The notes beneath the pieces were generated by a model. That model was not told where the DNA came from, searched no databases, and saw only the letters and a list, made by a program, of their open reading frames with translations. Made by a program: the position numbers and the translations under genes. This document shows positions 1 to 9,780 of a stretch of DNA of 64,000 nucleotides, one piece after another (the first letter of the stretch is position 1; every line of letters starts with the position of its first letter). This DNA comes from Silurus meridionalis (taxonomy: Eukaryota > Chordata > Actinopteri > Siluriformes > Siluridae). The stretch lies in contig NC_060885.1 in assembly GCF_014805685.1 (NCBI RefSeq), positions 23,485,632 through 23,549,631 on the forward strand, given 5' to 3'.

Positions 1-640
1 CAATCGATATAAATCCTCCTTCCTTAGTGTCCAACTTCACATACAACTCCTCATATGCCTTTTCCTTGGCCATTGCTACATCACTCTTTACCTGCTGCTG
101 CATCTCCTTGTACTCCTGCCTAGTTTTCTCATCACTCTGTTGATCCCAATTCTGTTTTGCCACCCTCTTTCTCCTTATGCTTTCCTGCACTTCCTCATTC
201 CACCACCACATCTCTTTGTCTTCCTTTTTATTTCCAGATTTCCAGACCTCTTCCCTGAACCTCACACTACAGTCTTCCTACTTCAGTTTCCACCATCTTA
301 TTCTTCTTTCAGTCCTCCTCCTCTTCTTCTTCACCTCCAAAGCCATCCTACAGACCACCATCTGATGCTGTCTAGCTACACTGTCCCCTGCCAACACCTT
401 ACACTCTCCAATCTTCTTCATGTTGCAACTCCTACATAGAACATAGTCCACCTGTTCCTCCACTCTTATACGTCACCCTATGCTCTCCCTCTTCTTAAAT
501 ATTCACCACAGCTATTTCCATCCTTTTAGCAAAATTTACCACCATCTGCCCTTCCACATTCCTCTTCTTAAAGCCATACCTACCCATCACCTCCTCATCA
601 CCTCTGTTCCCTTCACCTAACATGCCTATTAAAATCTGTT
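1..640 (-). mobile_element. RTE-like LINE fragment (endonuclease to linker region)
   Basis: Minus-strand translation in several frames matches, from memory, the 5' half of the RTE-like LINEs often mis-named craniofacial development protein 2 in fish databases. The order is right: end of the endonuclease domain (GQMVVNFAKRM near 530-560), then VDYVLCRSCNMKKIGECKV and SVARQHQMVVCRM (near 360-450), then a Lys/Arg-rich linker and a KEKAYEELY-like stretch near 60. The frame changes and contains stops, so it is a dead 5' fragment cut by the window edge. The same family recurs at 8940-9143, 16980-17470 and 53612-55240. Confidence 0.75.
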
Positions 641-1289
641 GACTAAAAAGTAAATAAGGCACTAAATACAGTAATAAAATCACTATATTGAAAAATTAGC
701 TGAGTTTTTTTAATTGCAATTTGACATCATAAACAGATTTTTACATCTGACATGAACTTGTGACACCAATTAGTAAAAGATGAGTGGTGGCTATCATTAA
801 GTTTAAATTAGGATTCCACTAGCTGCTTTCATTACGAAAGTAATTAGTCATTCCAGTCCCTTCAAAGCTCTGTCGAATCACAATGAATGTATGAATAAAC
901 TCAGGTTTATTGTGGGATCATAGCCCTGTTTCACACAGAAGAGGGAGAATATATTTATGTAACATATTCAAACCATACATAATTATATATTCTACTATAT
1001 ATTCTAATACTTACTATTCTAGACAAAGTTTGAAATTACACAACTGCTTAAAGCAGGGGTGTAAAACATATAGCTCACAGTATAGCCAACAACCTTTATA
1101 TAGTAGAATAAAAAAAATTTGAGCACTGCTCAAATTATGAAAAAGATAAAGAAAAAAAGGTAATTTCTAAGGGGTAAAATTGAGCAGTGATTAAGCCATA
1201 TACTACTATAAAACATGCTAATGATATGCTGTAAACATGATAACGTTACAAAAATCCAGAGTGAATACCTGTGCGTTTTTAAATAAACA
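641..1289. other. AT-rich unique-looking spacer
   Basis: No coding, RNA or terminal-repeat structure is visible. The short open frames here are not conserved-looking and overlap on both strands. Confidence 0.5.
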
Positions 1290-1535
1290 TGGATTAAAGT
1301 ACTGGGACAACGGACCATTACACGAACATGGACTGCATCTCATTCTGAATATGTAGGCTTTTATTTTGATTTGGCCCCCTTTGAAGCTATAACTGCTTCT
1401 ACATTTCTGGCATGACTTTCTACAACATTTTGGAGGGTTTCTGTAGGAATTCTTGCCCATTCATCCAGCTCACAATCTGCTGGGCTCTTCAGCAAGGCCC
1501 TTAAACCTCAACTGCTTGGTTGGGGTTGAAAAAGC
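1290..1535. repeat. Degraded dispersed repeat with SINE-like end
   Basis: The stretch around 1440-1475 (TTCTTGCCCATTCATCCAGC) resembles a common teleost DNA-transposon-derived repeat. It is followed at about 1490-1525 by GCAAGGCCCTTAAACCTCAA, which resembles the SINE module also present near 60560. This is a resemblance from memory; no terminal repeats were found. Confidence 0.35.
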
Positions 1536-1659
1536 ATTTATAGTAATTTCATCTACTTTTGACTACAATCATCTAATAATCCATGAATACGATGGCTCTC
1601 TGAGTAGAATAAATATATGTGAACACACATATACACACAGTGGCTTGCCTGGGAGCGTA

Positions 1660-2140
1660 GCATTCTAGGTCGGTTCTTGAGGGAGATTGCGCTTGTCTGT
1701 CTATGCGAACGTGCCACTCCCGGTGGGCACTCTTCGAGGAGGGTACCCCTGCTCCTCGTGGTTCTGGCCCCACTCTCGCTGAGTCAGAGCGGTGCGCTAC
1801 TTCCTGAGGCTCGCAGATGGACCTGGCAGAGGGTCTGGAGATGGGCTTGTCCCTGTCTCCTTCCTCACCTGGAGATCTCCCTGCAAATAAGCAAATGCTC
1901 AGCATATGGATTGTGGATGCTATTTCATCCACCTGATAGTCCTCTGGTCACCCCGCTCCTTTAGGGGCCAGAGCACACTCAACCCAGAGCGTGGCAGCCT
2001 CTAAGGCATTGGTCCTCTGGAGTTTCTCTCCACGATATCTGCAACACTGCGGGGCTGGTCCACCCCGCTAACCTTTGTCAGGTTTTATAACCTCGACTTC
2101 AGTGCCATTCCTGGCCCCTGTGTAGGTTACGTATGTATCA
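1660..2140 (+). mobile_element. DIRS-type retrotransposon 3' fragment
   Basis: Plus-strand translation ends in WSTPLTFVRFYNLDFSAIPG (about 2060-2115), which resembles the C-terminal end of the DIRS tyrosine recombinase. The segment at about 1860-1930 is repeated, in the opposite orientation, inside the DIRS-like element at 27600-27680, which supports the family call. Stops interrupt the frame. No terminal repeats are seen, so this is a fragment. Confidence 0.5.
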
Positions 2141-2197
2141 ATGGGTCACTAAGGGGAACAAGACACTGCGTTTCTATAGCAGTAGTGTCATAATGAT

Positions 2198-3323
2198 TAG
2201 TGTTGGGCAAAGTTACTTTTAAAAGTAATGCATTACAATATTGAGTTACTCCCCAAAAAAGTAACTAATTACGTTACTTAGTTACTTTTTATGGAAAGTA
2301 ATGCGTTATATTACTTTTGCGTTACTTGTATCTCTTTCAGGCCTTACAGGTGTAACAGGTGTAATATAGGTAATTGCCATTAAGAAATAAGTTATATTAG
2401 AGCAAAAGACATGTCTTAAACATTTAAAATGCTTAATAACTTCTTAGAGAACAATAAAATGATCGACTAACTTTTGACCACAAGGCTGAACACTTTCCAG
2501 TCGCACTTCTGTACACTGCTTTGCAATCTGCCTTTGCCATAAGGAATGTAACTATCGTTCGTGTATCTAAGGTTAAGGGTGTGGGCTGCACACCGGTGAT
2601 GTGGAGGGAGAACATACCTTTCGCTGTCATCTCGTAAAACATCGTGCAATTCCGTAAATATGACCTCGTCCTAGTCTACATCATTATTTGCTTCATCATC
2701 AGCTTGAAACATTTTGAACGCTTTTACAAAGTTTGCGCTATTATTAGTGACCGTGGCAGTTTATCTTTACACAAAGAGCAAACAAGCTGTGAATTTGCAC
2801 TATCTCCGCTGTGTCTCCCACGGAAAACTTTTATTCTGAGCAATCCATAGATCTGCAGTGGTGGAAACATATTCCAAGTCCAAGTAGATTTTTTTTTTTT
2901 TATTATTATTATTTGAAGTACTTTTTTTGCAGTTGTCAATAGCTTTTTACCAACACATAATCTACACTTAACCATTATTCCCTTCTCCTTTTCCTCGACT
3001 ATTTCAAAATAATGAGAATACTTCCATCGCAGTAATGTAATGCTCTGGCCTGTCATCTCTGCTTCTGAATAGCTTTTGTTCCCGCGGCTCGCACGTATGA
3101 GTGCGCAATTCTACATGACTACATACGTTTTAATTCAGTATTTATTTTTATTTTTTTTATGCAAAATAATTTAACTGAAAAGTAACTCGCATTCCTTTTT
3201 TTAAAAAGTAACTCAGGTATTAATGTGTAAATTTATAAAGTAATGCGCTACTTTACTCATTACTCCAGAAAAGTAATATTATTATGTAACGCACGTTACT
3301 TGTAACGCATTACCCCAACACTG
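2198..3323 (-). mobile_element. hAT transposon, internally deleted, with perfect 8-bp target duplication
   Basis: The ends are TAGTGTTGGG at the left and CCCCAACACTG at the right. Both are followed inward by AAGTTACTTTT / TAATGC-rich subterminal repeats. An identical 8-bp duplication ATAATGAT lies at 2190-2197 and 3324-3331, as expected for hAT. Minus-strand pieces look like a ZBED-type transposase: a BED finger start (WKYSHYFEIVEEKEKGIMVKCRLC, about 2960-3030) joined directly to later catalytic-domain pieces (HITGVQPT, YRSATGKCSALW near 2490-2600). The middle of the gene is missing. A longer relative lies at 56855-58085. Confidence 0.85.
2467..3056 (-). pseudogene. hAT (ZBED-like) transposase remnant
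   Basis: This is the coding residue of the hAT element above. A BED zinc-finger N-terminus with its CxxC pair (CRLC) is followed by a poly-A-like expansion. It then runs into fragments of the C-terminal RNase-H-like and dimerisation region in other frames. Hallmark histidines of the BED finger and most of the catalytic core are absent, so no active transposase can be made. Confidence 0.7.
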
Positions 3324-3746
3324 ATAATGATAGTATTAAAAGAGTTCCTATGGTCACCAAGTTTTATTGTTCTGACTGCTTTTTGATACTTGATGTGTGT
3401 TGAATTACCTAGCACTGTTTATACAACTCGAAGATCGCTTGACTTGTTTCTGGTGCCTGACCAAGAGTTTCGCTACCTGTTTGGATTTGCCTATTGTGAA
3501 TTTTAATAAAGACGATTTAGCTGCATTTGAATTTGCATATTGTCCCCATGTTTTGTGACAATACTCCGTCTGTACATTAGTCAGAAGTGGTTTTATAAAA
3601 CCTGCCCTCACAGACCTCATAATAATAATAAACATGATATTGTCTCATTAAAATAACAACTCATTGTTTGAAATGAAATTAGTGTTTTTGTGGATTAGAA
3701 AAAAATTTGCAGTTAGTTCTGAGAACAGATTTTCAGCTTGCTTTAA
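3324..3746. other. AT-rich spacer
   Basis: Apart from the 8-bp hAT target duplication at 3324-3331, no gene, RNA or repeat end is recognised. Confidence 0.5.
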
Positions 3747-4250
3747 AAGTGGGAAGTAATGAAGAACAATACTTTATTATGTACTTAAGTAGATTTTTCT
3801 GGTATCAGTACTTTACTTCACTATTTATTTTTCTGACAACTTATTACATTTCTACACAAATATCTGTACTTTTTACTTCTTACATTTTAAAAACAGGCCT
3901 CGTTACTTTAGATGTCATCTATTAATTTGGTAAAATGTCTTTTTTGGTAAAATATTTTTAATTTTCACTGCATGCCGATTTTAGCCCATTAACCTATTTC
4001 TGATCATCTGATAATCATCATCTTTTCTCTGCTTGTGCTCTATATGTTGAATGTTCAGCCTGGATACATTCATTAGGTACTGATGCACAAAGTCTCAAAT
4101 CAGCAACAAAATCGCCATGATTCACACAATTACCCCTCTGTGGGTTGACAAACGCATTTTGTGTTGTTTTTTTTTCCTCATAATGCCTAAACAAACATAA
4201 ATTACTGTCTTTTGATCATACAGATAGGAGAAATACATCATTAGACTGTA
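3747..4250 (+). mobile_element. hAT-type non-autonomous element fragments
   Basis: 3747-4080 is related to the left part of the element starting at 5202 (shared TACTTAAGTAGATTTTT, GGTATCAGTACT, AAATATCTGTACTTTTTAC). 4085-4250 is related to 8220-8390 (shared AAGTCTCAAATCA, ACATAAATTACTGTCTTT). No coding capacity. This seems to be a degraded second copy of the mosaic at 5.2-8.9 kb. Confidence 0.55.
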
Positions 4251-4917
4251 AAGGGTCTACTGAAGGCGAACACAGAGAGAATGAGGAGGAGCTTCTTCCC
4301 GCAGGCCATTCGGTGTTTAAACCAGGAAACACCCAGGATCTAAAAACTGGCCCACTCTCTCCATCATCACCCTTTTTTTCCCCTGCACAATCACACTTTT
4401 CGTGCTACGGCACATTATACACTGGACTTGCACAGCACAGTGCACTTTACTTTTCATATTTTCATTTTCTTTTTCATATTTATTTCATATTTCTTATATT
4501 CTTTTTTATACCACACCATTCCACACAAGGACACTTTACACCACACCTTACTGCACACTGACACTCATGGACAATCAAAAACATGCCTAACTTGTTTACT
4601 GTTTACTGTTGTTTACTGGTTAACTGCACACTGCCATAAACATTTTCTGTGTATGTGTATATATATGTATATATGTATATGTATGTATATATACATATAT
4701 ATTTAGATATCTTTATATCTTTATTTATCTGCCTTCTTTTTCTTACTATATTTTTCTTAAATTTTGTTATTATATTTATATTTTTATTCCCCTTTTTACC
4801 CTATTTTATTCCCTTATGCCGGACCGTTGTTAAAAGCATTTCACTGCATGTCGTACCCTGTATGTATGTGTATGTGACAAATAAAATTTGATTTGATTTG
4901 ATTTGACTATTATTTGT
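4250..4917 (+). mobile_element. Non-LTR LINE 3' end (Rex1/L2-like)
   Basis: It starts with AGGAGGAGCTTCTTCCCGCA, typical of the end of the reverse transcriptase ORF of fish non-LTR elements (SFFPQA). A 3' untranslated region follows and ends in GTGACAAATAAAATTTGA plus short TTTGA tandem repeats at 4880-4905, the usual 3' terminus of such LINEs. Only the 3' end is present (5' truncation). Confidence 0.65.
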
Positions 4918-5201
4918 GTACAGTAATCCCCAGTTTGGAGTTTATCACAGAATTGAATTTGCCATATACTAATTTGTTTAGTTGATTTTCCCAGTCTACT
5001 CGCAGAAGCACAATAGACCAAAAGACTTATAGGTAATTGTTTTTATTAAGTTTTATGTTGAAATAACATTTATTAATAAAAAAATGAAGTAAAATGTTAA
5101 TACAGTACAGTACTGTATACATAAAATAGCATTTTTGGGGTGGTGTGCGTTTATCGCAGTTCTTTGTTTATCATTTGTTTATCATTATTTGTTTATTTTG
5201 T

Positions 5202-5281
5202 CAGAGATGGGAAGTAACGGAGTACAAATACTTCGTTACTGTACTTAAGTAGATTTTTTTGGTATCAGTACTCCACTATAA

Positions 5282-5313
<32 letters not shown>

Positions 5314-5681
5314 TTTTTACTTTTACTCATTACATTTTTACACAAATATCTGTACTTTTTACTTCTTACATTTTCAAAACAGGCTCGTTACTTTAGTATT
5401 AATCCACTGATTTGGTGAAATATATATTTTTTATTTGCACTGCGCGTCGATTTCAGCCGAACAACTGATTTCCTGTTACTGCGCGTCTTTTACCATCCGC
5501 TGGTGTAAAAAGTCCTGACTCTCACTCTTTACGAAGATAAGAATCAGCAGGCAGAAGGCAGTTAGAAGTTTGGGGTTAACGTGGATGAGACAGAGGGAGT
5601 CAGTGATGTAAACATGACTGAGAATAGACACATTCGTGGACACATTCATTAGGTAACAACATTTTTAATTAGTTTTGAATT

Positions 5682-5684
<3 letters not shown>
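5202..5684 (+). mobile_element. Left part of hAT-type non-autonomous element
   Basis: It begins CAGAGATGGGAAGTAACGG. Related sequence lies at 3747-4080 and, inverted, at about 52452-53076, where the terminus reads CCCATCTCTG. The matching right terminus (CCACCTCTG) is present twice, at 8930-8938 and 17900-17908. Several other elements have landed inside this copy. Confidence 0.6.

Positions 5685-5739
<55 letters not shown>
5685..5739. repeat. (TA)n microsatellite
   Basis: About 25 TA units, directly abutting the Tc1/mariner insertion that uses TA as target. Confidence 0.95.
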
Positions 5740-5741
<2 letters not shown>

Positions 5742-7294
5742 CAGGAGTGCAGAATTATTAGGCAAGTTGTATTTTTGAGGATTAATTTTATTTGAGGATT
5801 TAATTTGAACAACAACCATGTTCTCAATGAACACAAAAAACTCATTAATATCAAAGCTGAATATTTTTGGAAGTAGTTTTAGTTTTAGCTATTTTAGGGG
5901 ATATCTGTGTGTGCAGGTGACTATTACTGTGCATAATTATTAGGCAACTTAACAAAAAACAAATTCATACCCATTTCAATTATTTATTTTTACCAGTGAA
6001 ACCAATATAACATCTCAACATTCACAAATATACATGTCTGACATTCAAAACCAAACAAAACAAATCAGTGACCAATATAGCCACCTTTCTTTGCAAGGAC
6101 ACTCAAAAGCCTGCCATCCATGGATTCTGTCAGTGTTTTGATCTGTTCACCATCAACATTGCGTGCAGCAGCAACCACAGCCTCCCAGACACTGTTCAGA
6201 GGTGTACTGTTTTCCTCCTTGTAAATCGCACATTTGATGATGGACCACAGGTTCTCAATGGGGTTCAGATCAGGTGAACAAGGAGGCCATATCATTAGAT
6301 TTTCTTCTTTTATACCCTTTCTTGCCAGCCACGCTGTGAAATACTTGGACGTGTGTGATGGAGCATTGTCCTGCATGAAAATCATGTTTTTCTTGAAGGA
6401 TGCAGACTTCTTCCTGTACCACTGCTTGAAGAAGGTGTCTTCCAGAAACTGGCAGTAGGACTGGGAGTTCAGCTTGACTCCATCCTCAACCCGAAAAGGC
6501 CCCACAAGCTCATCTTTGATGATACCAGCCCAAACCAGTACTCCACCTCCACCTTGCTGGCGTCTGAGTCGGACTGGAGCTCTCTGCCCTTTACCAATCC
6601 AGCCACGGGCCCATCCATCTGGCCCATCAAGACTCACTCTCATTTCATCAGTCCATAAAACCTTAGAAAATCAGTCTTGAGATATTTCTTGGCCCAGTCT
6701 TGACGTTTCAGCTTGTGTGTCTTGTTCAGTGGTGGTCGACTTTCTGCCTTTCTTACCTTGGCCATGTCTCTGAGTATTGCACACCTTGTGCTTTTGGGCA
6801 CTCAGTGATGTTGCAGCTCTGAAATATGGCCAAACTGGTGGCAAGTGGCATCTTGGCAGCTGCACGCTTGACTTTTCTCAGTTCACGGGCAGTTATTTTG
6901 CGCCTTGGTTTTTCCACACGCTTCTTGCGACCCTGTCGACTATTTTGAATGAAACGCTTGATTGTTCGATGATCACGCTTCAGAAGCTTGGCTATTTTAA
7001 GACTGCTGCATCCCTCTGCAATATATCTCACTATTTTTGACTTTTCTGAGCCTGTCAAGTCCTTCTTTTGACCCATTTTGCCAAAGGAAAGGAAGTTGCC
7101 TAATAATTATGCACACCTGATATAGGGTGTTGATGTCATTAGACCACACCCCTTCTCATTACAGAGATGCACATCACCTAATATGCTTAATTGGTAGTAG
7201 GCTTTCCAGCCTATACAGCTTGGAGTAAGACAACATGCATAACGAGGATGATGTGGTCAAAATACTCATTTGCCTAATAATTCTGCACTCCCTG
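5742..7294 (-). mobile_element. Tc1/mariner transposon, DD37E type, with double terminal repeats
   Basis: The outer inverted repeats are CAGGAGTGCAGAATTATTAG at 5742 and its near complement ending CTGCACTCCCTG at 7294. TA dinucleotides flank both sides. A second, inner inverted pair, TGCATAATTATTAGGCAAC at 5930-5948 and its complement at 7095-7113, gives an IR/DR arrangement. The minus strand encodes a transposase in broken frames. The spacing between the second catalytic Asp (MQDNAPSH) and the Glu (NPIENLW) is 37 residues. Inserted in or beside an existing TA microsatellite. Confidence 0.9.
6065..7076 (-). pseudogene. Tc1/mariner DD37E transposase, frameshifted
   Basis: The minus-strand gene starts MGQKKDLTGSEKSKIVRY at 7076. 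A paired helix-turn-helix DNA-binding region follows (IAKLLKRDHRTIKRFI, RKITARELRKVKRAAAK). The frame is lost at about 6760-6650, where three frames carry the expected sequence in turn (HKLKRQDWAKKYL in one of them). The catalytic half is open from 6643 to the stop at 6065: GGVLVWAGI, IFMQDNAPSHT, WPPCSPDLNPIENLW. Full length would be about 335 aa. Two frameshifts make this copy inactive, although the catalytic residues survive. Confidence 0.85.
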
Positions 7295-7302
7295 TATATA
7301 TA

Positions 7303-7929
7303 CAGTGGAACCTCGGGTTACGAACGCCCCGGCATACGTATAATTCAGGTTACGAATCACATTTCATAAAAAATGTTGCCTCTAGTTACGAGAAATTTTT
7401 TAGGATACGAGCGTAGCGCACGGAAAAATCGCAGGCAGGTTAGTTTTTTACGTATCGCCACGTGCTCTCGCTGCGCTCTTGTGCAGCACATACACATCCG
7501 CTCGTCACTCTAACAGTGTGGAATTACTGAACTTTAAATACTGTACGTATTCCTATCACCATGCCGCCAACAAAGTAGCCTGATGGAAATTCTCCTTCAA
7601 ACAATAACTCTCCTCCTCCCGCTTTCACGGACGTCGTCTCCATCATGCACGCAGCGAGACTTCTTAAAGGTAAGGTACCATTTAAAGATTTATTTTTTAT
7701 ATGTTTATATGTTTTTATATGATGCGATTTCAATGTAACATGTTAAAAGTAAATAATATTAGTGAATATTGGCGTTATTTATTTTTTTTAAGAAACACTT
7801 TTGGGTGTCCAGAACGAATTACCGAAGTTTCTATTCATTCTTATGGGAAAATTTGTATCGGGATACGAGCTTTTCAGGTTAAGAGTAAAGTGATGGAACC
7901 AATTAAACTCGTAACCTGAGGTTCCACTG
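7303..7929. mobile_element. Tigger/pogo-like MITE
   Basis: Inverted ends CAGTGGAACCTCGGGTTACG and its complement CGTAACCTGAGGTTCCACTG are flanked by TA on both sides (7301-7302, 7930-7931). Subterminal sequence (TTACGAG, ATACGAGC) is repeated inward. There is no transposase ORF. The terminal sequence is of the Tigger/pogo type, from memory. It sits 8 bp from the end of the neighbouring Tc1/mariner element. Confidence 0.75.
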
Positions 7930-7931
7930 TA

Positions 7932-8008
<77 letters not shown>
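7930..8008. repeat. (TA)n microsatellite
   Basis: Nearly pure TA repeat interrupted once by TG. It separates the Tigger-like MITE from the next hAT-type MITE. Confidence 0.95.
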
Positions 8009-8011
<3 letters not shown>

Positions 8012-8387
8012 GCTGTCAAAATTTTAATTATTGTAAACAGCACTAGATGTTATTAACACGCTATTAATTCAGCACGCATTTCTGTTTTAACCATTTTTAT
8101 AAAAAAAAAAAGTAAATACATAAATAAATAAATAAATAAATATAAAAAAAGCAAAAGTTATAAAATAAATAAATAAACTCCACCGAAAAATAATTTTAAT
8201 CTGTAAACTTTTGTTTTATTTCTGCGCCAAGTCTCAAATCAAACACCAAATCCACATGTTTCACACAATTAACCCTCTGGGTGGCGTTTTGTGAGTTTTT
8301 CCCTCATAATGGCGACACGAACATAAATTACTGTCTTTATTGATCGTACAGATAAAAACAATACATCATTCAAATCTGTAAAATGTC

Positions 8388-8437
<50 letters not shown>

Positions 8438-8545
8438 GACATTATACAGCTTCTTAGACATTATAAGCTTCTTGACTTGAAGTGCACTTTCTCCGGTATC
8501 ACCTCATTAACTGGATTAACGTGGAAACATAGCAAAGGCTCTTAA
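8009..8545 (+). mobile_element. Left part of a hAT-type MITE (GGCTGTCAA family), split copy
   Basis: It starts TTGGCTGTCAAAATTTTAAT. An intact relative is at 35091-35705. Similarity continues through the AAGTCTCAAATCA and GGAAACATAGCAAAGG blocks (compare GTAGAAACATAGTAAAAG at 35387-35404). It then breaks near 8545, and the matching right part is found 9 kb away at 17483-17733. Confidence 0.6.
8382..8443. repeat. AT palindrome around (TA)n
   Basis: AATGTCTATTATA is followed by (TA)n and then TATAATAGACATT, forming a near-perfect inverted repeat with no spacer other than the self-complementary TA tract. Predicted to extrude as a hairpin or cruciform. Confidence 0.8.
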
Positions 8546-8653
8546 TGATGTCCACACATCTCTGCACTGTTATAGCCTTTATATTTAATCACTGTACATA
8601 TGCTTACATATATATCACATGCTGTACATATGCTACATATTTATCTGCACTGT

Positions 8654-8729
<76 letters not shown>
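8654..8729. repeat. (TCTA)n microsatellite
   Basis: About 19 units of TCTA, following LINE-3'-UTR-like sequence (CTGCACTGTTATAGCC and similar) at 8555-8650. Confidence 0.95.
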
Positions 8730-8730
8730 A

Positions 8731-8938
8731 TATTAATATGATGTGAGGTCCAGTAACAGCTAAAACAGGTAGAAGTAATAACTACTTTTTACTTAAGTAC
8801 ATGTCAGAGCCAAGACTTCTTTACTTTCACTTAAGTAAAAATGTATAATCAGTACTTCAACTTTAACCCGAGTATTTTAAAACATGAGTATCTGTACTTC
8901 TACTTAAGTAATGGATGTGTGTACTTTTGCCACCTCTG
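8731..8938 (+). mobile_element. Right end of hAT-type element (first of two copies)
   Basis: The sequence from TTAATATGATGTGAGGTCCA to the terminus GCCACCTCTG is repeated with small differences at 17738-17908. It contains the ACTTAAGTA-rich subterminal repeats that also mark the left end at 5202. Confidence 0.6.
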
Positions 8939-8939
8939 A

Positions 8940-9143
8940 ATTTCGTCTTTTTCTTCTTGTATGGGCTTCTCACATAAGAGGTTACCACAGCAGATCATCC
9001 ATCTCCATACCCCCCTGTCCTCTACATCTGCATCTTTCAGAACTACCTGAATGTCTTCCCTCACCACATCCATAAACCTCCTCCTTGGCTTTTCTCTTTT
9101 CCTCCTTCCTAGGGGCTCCATCCTTAGCTGCCTCCTACCAATA
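8940..9143 (-). mobile_element. RTE-like LINE 3' end, left part (split by the BEL element)
   Basis: Minus-strand translation YIGRRQLRMEPLGRRKR...RRRFMDVVREDIQVV...WRWMICCG matches the C-terminal tail of the RTE-like ORF also seen at 55018-55212. The reading continues on the far side of the BEL/Pao element at 16980, where the next upstream residues (RKGTWVM-like) occur. So the retroelement landed inside this LINE. Confidence 0.8.
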
Positions 9144-9148
9144 TAACC
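9144..9148. repeat. BEL target-site duplication (left copy)
   Basis: TAACC precedes the LTR and is repeated at 16975-16979 directly after the other LTR. Five bp is within the usual range for BEL/Pao elements. Confidence 0.85.
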
Positions 9149-9718
9149 TGTAGTGTTCTCGTACAGTGTGTTGGAACTCTGACTAAACACCAAGATAAAC
9201 CAAGTAGCCAATGAAGACAGAGTCGTAGTAAGGTTGACCATTTACTGTGACCTCCTCATTAACATGTGGTGAAAACTGTAATAAAACATTACATAAAATA
9301 TTGAATAAAATATTAAAACATTCAGAGCCTATTTTTTGATAAACACACCATTATAAGTAACTAACACCAATTCACTTGTAGCAATGACACGAGCTACTAG
9401 CATTGCTTGTACACACGTAGCAAACAACAGTTTACAACATCTGATCAAACATCACATTTTCTATCTAAAGAGAGAGTTAAATCAACTCACGGCATTGCGT
9501 CTCTGGGGTTTAAAGCTGAAGCAATAATATTTAACGAGAGCAAAACTTTCTTCTTGTTTTACATGCTGAACCGGAAAACTAGCAAGAAGGGATCCAACAG
9601 GAAGTGACCAAACAGGAAGTGACATCATCAATGATATTTTACAAATTAAACCTGAGAATATTAAATAACATATGCAAACCGAATACTTAAAGGTTAACTC
9701 CCCTTAAAGGACAACACA
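9149..9718 (-). repeat. BEL 3' LTR (minus-strand element)
   Basis: 570 bp, TG...CA ends. Compared base by base with 16405-16974 it differs at only two positions, both near the right end (AACTCCCCTT versus AATTCCTCTT). Confidence 0.95.
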
Positions 9719-9780
9719 CTCCCCACCTGACCTCTTAGGGGTCACTATGAATTCAAGAACACTAAACTTTAGCGTCTAGA

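Noticed and set aside
5649..5854. Open frames with Tyr-Ile repeats across TA tracts (also 32246-32482, 33544-33790, 43967-44183)
   Set aside because: They are translations of (TA)n microsatellites, with no other protein-like sequence.
8654..8729. CRISPR-like array
   Set aside because: It is a 4-bp microsatellite without spacers, in a vertebrate genome.
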